Made by a program: the position numbers and the translations under genes. A stretch of 64,000 bases of DNA. Source: Xylanimicrobium pachnodae JCM 13526 = NBRC 107786 (lineage in GTDB: Bacteria; Actinomycetota; Actinomycetes; Actinomycetales; Cellulomonadaceae). The notes under the pieces are model-generated. The model worked only from the letters and a program-made list of their open reading frames with translations, did no database searches and was not told the origin of the DNA. Positions 25,932 through 33,802 of the stretch are shown piece by piece (within the stretch, counting starts at the first letter, position 1; each line of letters opens with the position of its first letter). The stretch covers positions 1-64,000 of the forward strand of contig BCWJ01000019.1 in assembly GCA_001592145.1 (NCBI GenBank). The letters are read 5' to 3'.

Positions 25932-27326
25932 TCAGCCGAGATCGAGCCCGAGCAGGTCGTCGACCGTCTCGCGGCGCACCAGCACCCGGCTGGCACCGCC
26001 GTGCACCGCCACCACGGGCGGGCGTGGCAGCAGGTTGTAGTTCGACGCCATGGAGCGGCCGTACGCCCCCGTCGCCGCGACGGCCAGCAGGTCGCCGGGC
26101 GCGACGTCGGCGGGAAGCATGACCTGGTCCACCACGATGTCGCCCGACTCGCAGTGCTTGCCGACCACGCGCGCGAGCACGGGCGGTGCGCTCGACGTGC
26201 GACCGGCGAGCTCCGCGTGGTACGCCGCGCCGTACAGGGCGGGACGGATGTTGTCGCTCATACCGCCGTCGATCGAGACGTACAGGCGCGTGAACGTGGA
26301 TCCGTCGTCGGCGGTGACGCTGACGGGCTTGACCGTGCCCACCGTGTACAGCGTGATCCCGGCGGGGCCGACGATCGCACGGCCCGGCTCGATCGAGATG
26401 CGCGGGAGCGCCGTGCCCAGGTCGGTGCACACACGCGCGACCGCGGCCGCCAGCCGGTGCGCGACCGGCGCGGGGTCGAGCTGCTCGTCACCGGGCAGGT
26501 AGGCGATGCCGTACCCGCCGCCCAGGTCCACCTCGTCCACCAGGACACCCGTGCGCGCCACCAGGTCCGCGCGCAGGCGCAGCACGGCGTCCGCGGCCTG
26601 CGCGAACCCGTCCGCGTCCAGGATCTGCGAACCGATGTGCGAGTGGATGCCCAGCAGGTGCAGGCTCGGGCGCTCCAGGATGCGCAGCAGGGCGCGCATC
26701 GCGGGCGCGTCCCCGCCGCCCGGGCCCGCGTGGACCGACAGCCCGAACTTCTGGTCCTCGTGCGCCGTCGCGATGAACTCGTGGCCGCCCGCGTGCACCC
26801 CCGTGGTCACCCGCACCATGACGGGCGCGACGACGCCGCGCACCGCCGCGAGGTCCGCCACCCGCTCGACCTCGCCGAGCGAGTCGACGACGATCCGGCC
26901 CACCTGGGCGTCGAGCGCCGCGGCCAGCTCGGCGTCGGACTTGTTGTTGCCGTGCAGGCCGATCTGGGCGCCCGGCACTCCGGCCGCCAGCGCGACCGCG
27001 AGCTCGCCGCCCGACGCCGTGTCGACCCGTAGGCCCTCCTCGCGCGCCCACCGGGCCACCGCCACCGTGAGCAGCGCCTTGCCCGCGTAGTAGACGTCGA
27101 CGCCCGTGCCCACCTGTGCGAAGGCAGCCTCGAACGCCGTCACGAACGCACGGGCGCGGGTGCGGAACTCGCCCTCGTCCAGGACGTAGGCGGGGGTGCC
27201 GTGCTCGGCCGCGAGCGCCGTCGCGCTCACGCCGGCCACGCTCAGCGCTCCGGCGTCGTCCCGGACGGCCGATGACGGCCAGGGAAGTCCGATGCCGTCG
27301 ACGGCGCTCACGTCTGCGCCGCTCAC
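25932..27326 (-). CDS. lysA: Diaminopimelate decarboxylase
   Basis: Last step of lysine synthesis, decarboxylating meso-diaminopimelate. PLP lysine in [17 protein letters not shown], the GGGYGI phosphate loop, and the partner-subunit catalytic CESGD are all present. GTG 27326 overlaps the argS stop as GTGA and has GGAG six bases upstream, giving 464 residues. Co-transcribed with argS, as in corynebacteria. Confidence 0.95.
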   Translation of the reverse strand: MSGADVSAVDGIGLPWPSSAVRDDAGALSVAGVSATALAAEHGTPAYVLDEGEFRTRARAFVTAFEAAFAQVGTGVDVYYAGKALLTVAVARWAREEGLRVDTASGGELAVALAAGVPGAQIGLHGNNKSDAELAAALDAQVGRIVVDSLGEVERVADLAAVRGVVAPVMVRVTTGVHAGGHEFIATAHEDQKFGLSVHAGPGGGDAPAMRALLRILERPSLHLLGIHSHIGSQILDADGFAQAADAVLRLRADLVARTGVLVDEVDLGGGYGIAYLPGDEQLDPAPVAHRLAAAVARVCTDLGTALPRISIEPGRAIVGPAGITLYTVGTVKPVSVTADDGSTFTRLYVSIDGGMSDNIRPALYGAAYHAELAGRTSSAPPVLARVVGKHCESGDIVVDQVMLPADVAPGDLLAVAATGAYGRSMASNYNLLPRPPVVAVHGGASRVLVRRETVDDLLGLDLG

Positions 27327-29023
27327 ATCCGCTCCGGGGCGCTGACGCCGAGCAGGTCCAGGCCGTTGGCGAGCACCTGGCGCACGGCGTCGTTGAGCCA
27401 CAGGCGGGTGCGGTGGGTGTCGGTGACCTGCTCGTCCGGGTACGGGAGCACCCGGCGCTGCTGGCCATCGGCGCCTTTGGCCTGGTACCAGGAGTGGTAG
27501 TCCCCGGCCAGCGCCTCCAGGTAGCGGGCCACGCGGTGCGGCTCGCGCAGCGCCGCGGACTCGGCCACGATGCGCGGGAACTCGGCCAGTCGTCCCAGCA
27601 GCACGGCCTCGCTCGGGTGGTCCAGCAGCGACGGCTCGAACCCGTCGGCGCGGGCCACCCCGCGGTCGGCGGCGTTGCGGTCCACGGCGGCGGTGCGCGA
27701 GTGCGCGTACTGCACGTAGTAGACGGGGTTCTCGTTCTTCTGGCTGGTCAGCAGGTCCAGGTCCAGGTCGATCGTGGAGTCGGCGGCGAACCGGGCCAGG
27801 GAGTAGCGGGCGGCGTCCACCCCGACGGCGTCGACCAGGTCGTCGATCGTGATGACGTTCCCGGCGCGCTTGGACATGCGGACGGGCTCGCCGTCCTTGA
27901 CCAGGTTGACGAGCTGGCCGATGAGGATCTGCATGTTCACGCCGGGGGTGTCCCCGAAGGCCGCGCAGATCGCCATCATGCGGCCCACGTACCCGTGGTG
28001 GTCGGCGCCGAGCATGTAGATCGCCTCGTCCGCCCCGCGCTCGCGCTTGTCGAGGTAGTAGGCGATGTCACCGGCGATGTAGGCGGCGTTCCCGTCCGAC
28101 TTGACGATGACGCGGTCCTTGTCGTCCCCGAAGTCGGTGGTGCGCAGCCACGTGGCGCCGTCGGCCTCGAAGATGTGGCCCAGCCCGCGCAGGCGGGCCA
28201 CGGCACGCTCGACGGCACCCGACTCGTGCAGCGAGTCCTCGTGGAAGTACACGTCGAAGTCGACGCCGAAGTCGTGCAGGGACTTCTTGATCTCCGCGAA
28301 CATCATGGTCACGCCCCGCGCGCGGAACGCCTCCTGGGCGGCGTCGTCGGGCAGCGTCGCGGGGGCGGGTTCGCCGTCGGCCACCGCGGCGGCCGTCACG
28401 GCGTCGGCGATCTCGTGGATGTACGCGCCGCCGTACCCGTCCTCGGGAGCGGCCTCGCCGCGCGCCGCGGCGAGCAGCGAGCGCGCGAACCGGTCGATCT
28501 GGGTGCCGTGGTCGTTGAAGTAGTACTCGCGCGTCACCCGGGCGCCCGACGCCTCCAGGACGCGCGCCAGCGAGTCGCCCACGGCCGCCCAGCGCACCCC
28601 GCCGATGTGGATGGGGCCCGTCGGGTTCGCCGAGACGAACTCCAGGTTGATGTGCTTGCCGGCCTCGGCCTGGTTGCGGCCGTACTCCTGGCCGGCCTCC
28701 ACGATCGTGCGGGCCAGCTCGCCCGCGGCGGCGGCGTCGAGCGTGATGTTCAGGAAGCCGGGGCCGGCGACGTCGACCTGTTTGATGCCCGGGGTGCTGC
28801 GCAGGCGCGCCGCGAGCTCCTCGGCGAGCGCGCGCGGGTTGGTGCCCGCCCTCTTCGCGAGCTGGAGCGCCACGTTGGTGGCCCAGTCGCCGTGCTCGCG
28901 CTGCCGCGGCCGCTCCACGTGCACCGACGCCGGGACGGCGGCGGGATCGAGGGCGAGGGCGCCGTCGGCAACGGCCGAGGCGAGGGCAGCGCTGAGTGCT
29001 CCGGAGAGCTCGTCGGGGGTCAC
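27323..29023 (-). CDS. argS: Arginyl-tRNA synthetase
   Basis: Class I synthetase charging tRNA-Arg. The HIGH signature appears as [12 protein letters not shown], the KMSKS loop as VRMSKRAGN, and the N-terminal Add1 and C-terminal anticodon-binding DALR domains are complete in 566 residues. A tRNA-Arg gene lies 0.7 kb away. The GTG start at 29023 is preceded by a -10-like TAGAAT rather than a ribosome binding site. Confidence 0.96.
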   Translation of the reverse strand: MTPDELSGALSAALASAVADGALALDPAAVPASVHVERPRQREHGDWATNVALQLAKRAGTNPRALAEELAARLRSTPGIKQVDVAGPGFLNITLDAAAAGELARTIVEAGQEYGRNQAEAGKHINLEFVSANPTGPIHIGGVRWAAVGDSLARVLEASGARVTREYYFNDHGTQIDRFARSLLAAARGEAAPEDGYGGAYIHEIADAVTAAAVADGEPAPATLPDDAAQEAFRARGVTMMFAEIKKSLHDFGVDFDVYFHEDSLHESGAVERAVARLRGLGHIFEADGATWLRTTDFGDDKDRVIVKSDGNAAYIAGDIAYYLDKRERGADEAIYMLGADHHGYVGRMMAICAAFGDTPGVNMQILIGQLVNLVKDGEPVRMSKRAGNVITIDDLVDAVGVDAARYSLARFAADSTIDLDLDLLTSQKNENPVYYVQYAHSRTAAVDRNAADRGVARADGFEPSLLDHPSEAVLLGRLAEFPRIVAESAALREPHRVARYLEALAGDYHSWYQAKGADGQQRRVLPYPDEQVTDTHRTRLWLNDAVRQVLANGLDLLGVSAPERM

Positions 29024-29030
29024 GCGGGCG

Positions 29031-29036
29031 ATTCTA
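29031..29036 (-). promoter_or_regulatory. -10-like hexamer for a leaderless argS transcript
   Basis: On the minus strand TAGAAT ends seven bases before the argS GTG. Its first three bases are the stop codon of the upstream PIN-domain gene, so the two features are fused. No ribosome binding site is seen. Confidence 0.5.
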
Positions 29037-29477
29037 CGGGGGCGTGTCAGGCGGGAACGAGGCCGGGTCCGGCAGATCGTCGGGGTAGACCACGTCGATC
29101 TCCGCTATCGACCTCGAGAAGTCCTTGCGGTTGTTCGTCAGGAACTGGTCGGCGCCGGCGCGCACCGCCGCCGCCAGGTGACTCGCATCCGTCGCACGCA
29201 GCCCATAGCGGACCGCCATCTGCAGTGCGAGCTGAGCGGTCGCCGCGTCGACAGGGAGCAGCTCAAGTCGCCCCAGATAGCTGATCAGGGTCAGCTGCTC
29301 GTCGGCACCGCCGGTACGCAAGGGCTCGGTGAGCACCTCGGGCACGAGCAGGACAGAGCCCACCCCCACGTACGCCAGGACCTCCGGGTCGACCTCGAAC
29401 AGCGCCGCAACCCGTCGACCCAACGCGTTGCTCAGGTCAGCGGCGTCGATCAGGACTTCGGCGTCGAAGGCGATCAC
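29034..29477 (-). CDS. PIN-domain ribonuclease, VapC-like toxin
   Basis: A 147-residue single PIN domain. The acidic metal-binding set is visible: D5 (with D11 behind it), E51 in EVLTEPLR, D97 in [11 protein letters not shown] and the N116/D119 segment TNNRKDF. Such proteins cut specific RNAs and are usually held by an antitoxin encoded just upstream. Here the upstream partner is broken (29474-29633), yet its frame still ends in TGA overlapping this GTG. All active-site positions look intact, so the toxin may be mild, silenced or neutralised elsewhere. Promoter unknown. Confidence 0.75.
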   Translation of the reverse strand: MIAFDAEVLIDAADLSNALGRRVAALFEVDPEVLAYVGVGSVLLVPEVLTEPLRTGGADEQLTLISYLGRLELLPVDAATAQLALQMAVRYGLRATDASHLAAAVRAGADQFLTNNRKDFSRSIAEIDVVYPDDLPDPASFPPDTPP

Positions 29478-29633
29478 GGCTGAGCGTCCCGACCCTCCCG
29501 GATCCAGGACACGATCTCCTCGGCACGCTCCGGTGAGAGCCCGCCCTGGTGCAGGGGCTTGCTACGCGCCTCCTCCAGGGTCGACCAGCGCGGGCAGGGA
29601 GGCACGTGCCTCGCTGATGGTCAATGCGCTCAT
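29474..29633 (-). pseudogene. Remnant of a Phd/YefM-type antitoxin gene
   Basis: From ATG 29633 the first 18 codons read MSALTISEARASLPALVD, a typical Phd/YefM N-terminus, and then hit a stop six codons later. A second frame, one base off, continues as LEEARSKPLHQGG then [21 protein letters not shown] and ends in TGA overlapping the PIN gene start. The C-terminal part resembles antitoxin tails. The joined product would be about 53 residues against a usual 80-95, so the middle was probably deleted with a frameshift. No DNA-binding antitoxin can be made intact. Confidence 0.65.
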
Positions 29634-29750
29634 GCGTTCAGTGCGCACGCTTGTACGTTCGTGTACAACCGCTCCCCGGAACCCGCCTTCTGGTCCGACG
29701 ACGGCGCCGCGCCTGGTAGTGTCGTCCCCGCTGTCCGCAAGGACGGCTCC

Positions 29751-29823
29751 GCGCCTGTAGCTCAGTGGATAGAGCGTCTGCCTCCGGAGCAGAAGGTCGG
29801 GGGTTCGAGTCCCTTCAGGCGCA
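29751..29823 (+). tRNA. tRNA-Arg, anticodon CCG
   Basis: A 73-base cloverleaf: acceptor stem GCGCCTG/CAGGCGC, D-arm with TAGCTCAGTGGATAGAGC, anticodon stem TCTGC/GCAGA around loop CTCCGGA (anticodon CCG, reading CGG), and T-loop GGTTCGAGTCC. Discriminator base A; CCA is not encoded. Followed directly by a strong terminator. Confidence 0.95.
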
Positions 29824-29828
29824 CCGAA

Positions 29829-29872
29829 CGAGACGGCCCGTGACCTGGGATTCCAGGTGACGGGCCGTTTCG
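29829..29872 (+). terminator. Terminator of tRNA-Arg
   Basis: Arms at 29829-29848 and 29853-29872 pair along CGAGACGGCCCGTGACCTGG and its near-complement with one or two mismatches, leaving a short loop. It begins six bases after the tRNA. Confidence 0.8.
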
Positions 29873-29900
29873 TCGCTCACCGGGGCGTTGCCCGCGACCG

Positions 29901-30285
29901 TCACGAGCGCCCGCGCGCGACCGGCTGGCGCAAGATGGTGCGCTGGCGCTCCGGGGCGGTCCGGCGCGCGTCGCTGAGGTAGATCTCGTGGTGCTTCCCG
30001 CGCAGGCGCAGCCCGCTGCCGGGGATGAACTCCTCGTGCATGCGGGCCAGGACCGGCCCCTCGGCGTCGAACGGGCCGACGTGCAGCGTCTGCACGCACG
30101 TCCCCTCGGCCAGCGACTCGGCGCGAACGTCGTGCAACCGCTGCGGCGGACGCCTGGTGCCGACCCGCGTCACCGTGGCCGTCGATCATCAGGTACCGGC
30201 GCTCGGGGACCTCGACGACCCGGAACTCGTGGCGCCTGGCCCGGTAGCTGTCGAGCGTCCTCCTGAAGTCGATCTTCTCGATCAT
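29901..30285 (-). pseudogene. GyrI-like small-molecule-binding domain gene with internal deletion
   Basis: From ATG 30285, preceded by GGAGG at a good distance, the frame gives MIEKIDFRRTLDSYRARRHE and on to YLMIDGHGD, the normal start of GyrI-like proteins of about 200 residues. The typical C-terminal half (CVQTLHVGPFDAEGPVLARM, then GKHHEIYLSDARRTAPER) is present but in another frame, ending at 29901. About 90 central residues are missing at the junction near 30160-30185. The combination of lost middle and shifted frame indicates a dead gene. Confidence 0.75.
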
Positions 30286-30510
30286 GTCCCCTCCGAGCGT
30301 CGTGACGTGGGCGGTGACTCTATGGTGCGGCTCCGCCGTCGGGCGATCGCGGGACGGCGGGTCGAGGCCCACCCGACTTGACAATCAGACACCGCCCCTG
30401 ACCTGCAGTAACACCTCATACCCCAAAGGTTGAGTACAGAATCGGTCAAGTTCTGTGCCACAAAGAGACGCCAGGTCATCCCCGGTTTCCGACCGCGGGC
30501 AGCCCGCCCG

Positions 30511-30516
30511 TAGCGT
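30511..30516 (+). promoter_or_regulatory. -10-like hexamer before the repeat surface protein
   Basis: TAGCGT lies seven bases before the ATG at 30524 with no ribosome binding site between, so the transcript may be leaderless. The rest of 30286-30510 shows no gene; a TTGACA at 30378-30383 has no matching -10. Confidence 0.4.
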
Positions 30517-30523
30517 TCCTGCC

Positions 30524-31018
30524 ATGACGAACAAGCCGCTTCCCCGCATCCTTTCCACGCTGCTCGTGGGCGCGTTCGCCGTCGTTCCGGTGGCCGCCTC
30601 GGTCGCCGTCGCGCCGTCCGCCGCCGCGATCACCCCGGCCGCCGTCGTGGCCGACGCCGACCCGGCGAACCCCGGCGACGCCGAGTTCCTCGACGTGGAC
30701 GGCAACGCCGTCGACCACGCCCCCGAGCCCACCGACCTGACCGCCGAGGAGCTGGCGAAGATCGCCCCGCTCTCGACCGACGACGCCCAGTTCCTCGACG
30801 AGGACGGCAACGCCGTCGACCACGCCCCCGCCGAGACGGACCTGACGGACGAGGAGATCGCCCTGATCCAGCCGATCTCCGCCGAGATCGCCCCGATCTC
30901 CGCGGACACGGGCCTGCCGACGGGCGCGATCGTCGCGATGGTGGCCGGTGGCCTCGTCGTCGTCGGCGGCGGCGTGACCCTGGGCCTGCGCGCCCGGGCG
31001 AAGGCCGCCCGGGCCTGA
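30524..31018 (+). CDS. Secreted, C-terminally anchored protein with two 33-residue DxDGN repeats
   Basis: Not a family I recognise. The 164-residue protein has a signal peptide (about 1-35), two near-identical 33-residue units at 52-84 and 87-119 (each FLDxDGNAVDHAP, then TDLTxEE), and a tail GLPTGA (130-135) followed by a membrane helix (135-154) and RARAKAARA. The tail resembles a sortase sorting signal but is one residue short of LPxTG. DxDGN could bind calcium. The motif IxPxS occurs three times (IAPLS, IQPIS, IAPIS). Followed by an ECF sigma gene and a second membrane protein that repeats IAPMSAD. Probably a surface protein; role unknown. Confidence 0.75.
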   Translation: MTNKPLPRILSTLLVGAFAVVPVAASVAVAPSAAAITPAAVVADADPANPGDAEFLDVDGNAVDHAPEPTDLTAEELAKIAPLSTDDAQFLDEDGNAVDHAPAETDLTDEEIALIQPISAEIAPISADTGLPTGAIVAMVAGGLVVVGGGVTLGLRARAKAARA

Positions 31019-31139
31019 CCCACCGGGGTGCGGGGCGTCATCGCCCCGCACCCCGCACGCGCACCTCAGGCGCCACAATGGAGGCACGGCCCGCTGACCA
31101 GCGCGGCTACCGTCGCACGAACGCCGAGGAACGAGGACC

Positions 31140-31673
31140 GTGCCCCCTGTCACCAGCCCGCACGACGACGGGTTCGCCGCGTTCATGGCGGAGGCCTCAC
31201 CGCGGCTCGCGCACACCGCGTGGCTGCTCACGGGCGACGAACACCTGGCCGAAGAGCTGGTCCAGGAGGCCCTGACCCGCACGTTCCTGGCCTGGCGCAA
31301 GGTGGGCCATCGCGACCCGTACGCCTACGCGCGCCGAGCCCTGGTGGGTCGTCGCGCCGGCGACAGGCTCAAGCGCACCCACGAGGCGTCGCACGCACCG
31401 CCCGCCATCCCCGACCCGGCGACCGAGGGCGGGCACGGCACCGTCATCGACCGCGACCGCCTGGTGCGGGCGCTGGCCACGCTGACCGAACGGCAGCGCC
31501 GGATCGTGGTCCTGCGCCACCTCGTGGGACTCAGCGAGCAGGAGGTCGCGCACGACCTGGGCGTCTCGGTGGGCACCATCAAGTCGACCGCGTCCCGCGG
31601 TCTGACCCAGCTCCGCCAGGTGCTCGAGTCGGCCGACGACGGCGCGCACCACCCCGACGACCCCAGCAGATGA
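31140..31673 (+). CDS. SigE-family ECF RNA polymerase sigma factor
   Basis: A 177-residue sigma-70 family protein with region 2 (about 14-70, including TAWLLTGDEHLAEELVQEAL, the core-binding helix) and region 4 (about 110-165, with the helix-turn-helix SEQEVAHDLGVSVGTIKS). It fits the actinobacterial SigE-type subfamily. GTG 31140 has GAGGA upstream. It lies 120 bases after the repeat surface protein and 20 bases before a bitopic membrane protein that could act as its anti-sigma factor; no zinc-type anti-sigma motif is seen there. Targets are unknown. Confidence 0.88.
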   Translation: MPPVTSPHDDGFAAFMAEASPRLAHTAWLLTGDEHLAEELVQEALTRTFLAWRKVGHRDPYAYARRALVGRRAGDRLKRTHEASHAPPAIPDPATEGGHGTVIDRDRLVRALATLTERQRRIVVLRHLVGLSEQEVAHDLGVSVGTIKSTASRGLTQLRQVLESADDGAHHPDDPSR

Positions 31674-31693
31674 CGACCAGATCAGGAGGCACC

Positions 31694-32182
31694 GTGCCCA
31701 CCGCACCCGACACCACCGCGGGCGATGCCGCCTTCGCGTCGACCCTGAGCCGCATCGCGCGGGACGTGGCACCGGCCATCGCCGTGGACACCACCGGCGT
31801 GGTCCCCACCGCCCGGCGCCGTCGCGATCGCCGCCGGTCCCTGGTGACCGCGTCGCTGGGCGTGGTGTTCCTCGCCGGAGCCGGGATCTCGCAGGCCCCC
31901 ACCTGGAGCACCACACCGGCCGGTGTCGCCGATCACGCGGCGATCGCCCCGATGTCCGCCGACCTGACCATTCCCGCCGCGGACGCGGACGGCGACGCGG
32001 GCACCGACGGGGGCGGCGGCGACGCGGTCCGGCTCGCCGAGCCCGTCGCGGCCGGTGCCGCGCCGCTGCTGCCCGCCCCCGCCGCGGTCACGCTCACGGT
32101 CGCCGGGGCGGGTGCGCTCGGCGCCGGGGCATGGCTCGCGGTACGCGCCCGGCGCCGGTCGGGACCGGCGACGTCGTTATGA
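31694..32182 (+). CDS. Small two-helix membrane protein, possible anti-sigma partner
   Basis: A 162-residue protein of no known family. Order: a cytoplasmic N-terminus (about 1-47, ending in the basic run ARRRRDRRR), membrane helix 49-66, an exported Gly/Asp/Ala-rich stretch (70-125) containing IAPMSAD at 84-90, and a second helix (about 128-150) ending in VRARRRSGP. GTG 31694 has AGGAGG four bases upstream. Position directly after an ECF sigma gene and an N-terminal cytoplasmic segment suggest an anti-sigma or sensor role, but this is inference. It shares IAPxSAD and the helix-plus-RAR tail with the product of 30524-31018. Confidence 0.7.
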   Translation: MPTAPDTTAGDAAFASTLSRIARDVAPAIAVDTTGVVPTARRRRDRRRSLVTASLGVVFLAGAGISQAPTWSTTPAGVADHAAIAPMSADLTIPAADADGDAGTDGGGGDAVRLAEPVAAGAAPLLPAPAAVTLTVAGAGALGAGAWLAVRARRRSGPATSL

Positions 32183-32248
32183 CGACGACGCCGCGACCGT
32201 AACGGGCCAACACGGCTTCCTGGGAGGGGACCTCCGCGTTTTCACGGA

Positions 32249-32254
32249 TACGGT
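32249..32254 (+). promoter_or_regulatory. -10-like hexamer before the OFA transporter
   Basis: TACGGT ends six bases before GTG 32261, with no ribosome binding site between; probable leaderless start. Confidence 0.45.
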
Positions 32255-32260
32255 CACGGC

Positions 32261-33523
32261 GTGGCGAAGAACAAGTATCTGAACGGCATCGTGCCGATGG
32301 TCCTGATCAACTTCTCGATCGGCTCCGTCTACTGCTGGACCCTCCTGAAGGACGACATCCTCGCGTTCACCGGCTTCGGCACGGGCGTGACCGAGTGGGC
32401 GTTCTCCATCGCCGTGTTCTTCCTGGGAATGTCGGCGGCGTTCGGCGGCAAGCTCGTCGAGAAGGACCCCAACAAGTCGGCGTTCTGGACGTTCATCACG
32501 TTCACCGCCGGGTGGTTCCTCACGGGGTTCGGCGTCCAGACCAGCTCCGCCGCCCTGACCCTGCTCGGGTTCGGCGTCGTCCAGGGCATCGGCCTGGGCC
32601 TCGGCTACATCACGCCCGTCAAGACGATGATGCTGTGGATGGGCAACCGCAAGGGTCTCGCCGCCGGGCTGTCGATCGCCGCGTTCGGCCTCTCCGGGGT
32701 CATCGCCAACCCGATCATCGCGTTCCTGCTGGAGCGGGTCACCGTCTACCAGGTGTTCTACGTGCTCGCCACGGTCTACGGCGTCGCCCTGCTCGCCTCC
32801 GCCAAGCTGCTGCACCGCCCGCCGCTGACCGAGGCGGACCTCGCTGCCGACGCCGCCGTGGGCGCCAAGACCTTCAGCACGGCCTCCGTGATCCTGTCCC
32901 GGAAGTTCGTGCTGCTGTGGGTCGTGTTCTTCCTCAACATCACCGGTGGCCTGGCCCTGATCAGCCAGGAGAAGCAGATCTACAACGCCGTCGGCATCGC
33001 CGCGACCGGCCTGGTGGTGCTGTTCGTGTCCATCACCGCGACCAGCAACCTGGTGGGACGCCTCTCGCTGGCCTCCCTGCAGGACAACCTGTCCGCGAAG
33101 CACCTGCCGTACTACGCCATGACCCTGATCTCGATCGGGTTCACGGTGCTCGCCGCGGCGTTCCCCACCAACACCGTCGCCACCGTGGCACTGATCGTCG
33201 CCATCCAGTTCATGTTCGGCGTCGGCTTCTCCTGCATGCCGAACATCCTTCACCAGAACTGGGGCATCTCCCGGCTCTCGACCGTGCACGGCCTGATCCT
33301 CAGCGCCTGGGCCGCGGCCGGTCTGGTGGGCAACCAGGTGTCCTCGTTCTTCCTGGCGGGGCCCGGTCTGCGGGCGCTCTACGTCGCGCTCGCCGTGCTG
33401 TACACGGCGCAGCTCGTCGCGCTGGTCGCGTGGGCACGAACGCGCCGCGCCGGCGGGGACGACGACGCCGACGCTCGCGCCGGGGAGCCGGCCGGCCTGC
33501 CCGCGGAGCTGCTCACCGTCTGA
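32261..33523 (+). CDS. OFA-family major facilitator transporter
   Basis: A 420-residue, twelve-helix permease. Sequence features match the oxalate/formate antiporter (OFA) group: N-terminal NGIVPMVLINFSIGSVYCWT, the loop WMGNRKGLAAGLSIAAFGLSG, and PNILHQNWGISRLSTVHG in the second half. Family members exchange small carboxylates, but the substrate cannot be read from sequence. No oxalate or formate metabolism genes are adjacent; the next genes are kdp. GTG start. Confidence 0.85.
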   Translation: MAKNKYLNGIVPMVLINFSIGSVYCWTLLKDDILAFTGFGTGVTEWAFSIAVFFLGMSAAFGGKLVEKDPNKSAFWTFITFTAGWFLTGFGVQTSSAALTLLGFGVVQGIGLGLGYITPVKTMMLWMGNRKGLAAGLSIAAFGLSGVIANPIIAFLLERVTVYQVFYVLATVYGVALLASAKLLHRPPLTEADLAADAAVGAKTFSTASVILSRKFVLLWVVFFLNITGGLALISQEKQIYNAVGIAATGLVVLFVSITATSNLVGRLSLASLQDNLSAKHLPYYAMTLISIGFTVLAAAFPTNTVATVALIVAIQFMFGVGFSCMPNILHQNWGISRLSTVHGLILSAWAAAGLVGNQVSSFFLAGPGLRALYVALAVLYTAQLVALVAWARTRRAGGDDDADARAGEPAGLPAELLTV

Positions 33524-33632
33524 CGCCCGGGGTCGCGGCCGATCGCCGCGTGCCACGTCACGACCTACGGCGCCAGATGGGTAGGCTCCCGCGGTTGGGC
33601 CGCTGTGGTCCGCCTGTCCACCGGAGGGGTCC

Positions 33633-33716
33633 GTGCTCGACCTGGCGTATGTCGTCCTCACCGTTGCGCTGATCGCTCTGGTCAGTGCCTTCGGCAAGGC
33701 GCTGACGAAGCTGTGA
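33633..33716 (+). CDS. 27-residue membrane mini-protein preceding kdpF
   Basis: GTG 33633 with GGAGG five bases upstream opens a 27-codon frame: MLDLAYVVLTVALIALVSAF followed by GKALTKL. It is one membrane helix with a short basic tail. Its TGA overlaps the kdpF GTG (GTGA), so it is translationally coupled to the K+ pump genes. Comparable unnamed mini-ORFs occur before kdpF in other Actinobacteria as far as I recall. A structural or regulatory role in the Kdp complex is inferred only from position. Confidence 0.65.
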   Translation: MLDLAYVVLTVALIALVSAFGKALTKL

Positions 33717-33802
33717 CGGCGCTCACCGTGCTCGGGGCGATCGTCGCGCTGGTCGCGATCGTCTACCTGGTCGTGGCGCTCGTGCGGCCCGAGAAGTTCT
33801 GA
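33713..33802 (+). CDS. kdpF: K+-transporting ATPase subunit F
   Basis: The 29-residue product (one helix, then the conserved end LVRPEKF) is a classic KdpF, which stabilises the KdpFABC complex. The start overlaps the preceding mini-ORF and the stop overlaps the kdpA start (TGATG). Confidence 0.9.
   Translation: MTALTVLGAIVALVAIVYLVVALVRPEKF

Noticed and set aside
29474-29633. Programmed frameshift producing a functional antitoxin
   Set aside because: No slippery heptamer or pseudoknot at the joint, and the joined product would still lack the central half of the family.
30385-31041. Gene on the minus strand opposite the repeat surface protein
   Set aside because: No signal, domain or ribosome binding site; the plus-strand product has a clear signal peptide, repeats and membrane tail.
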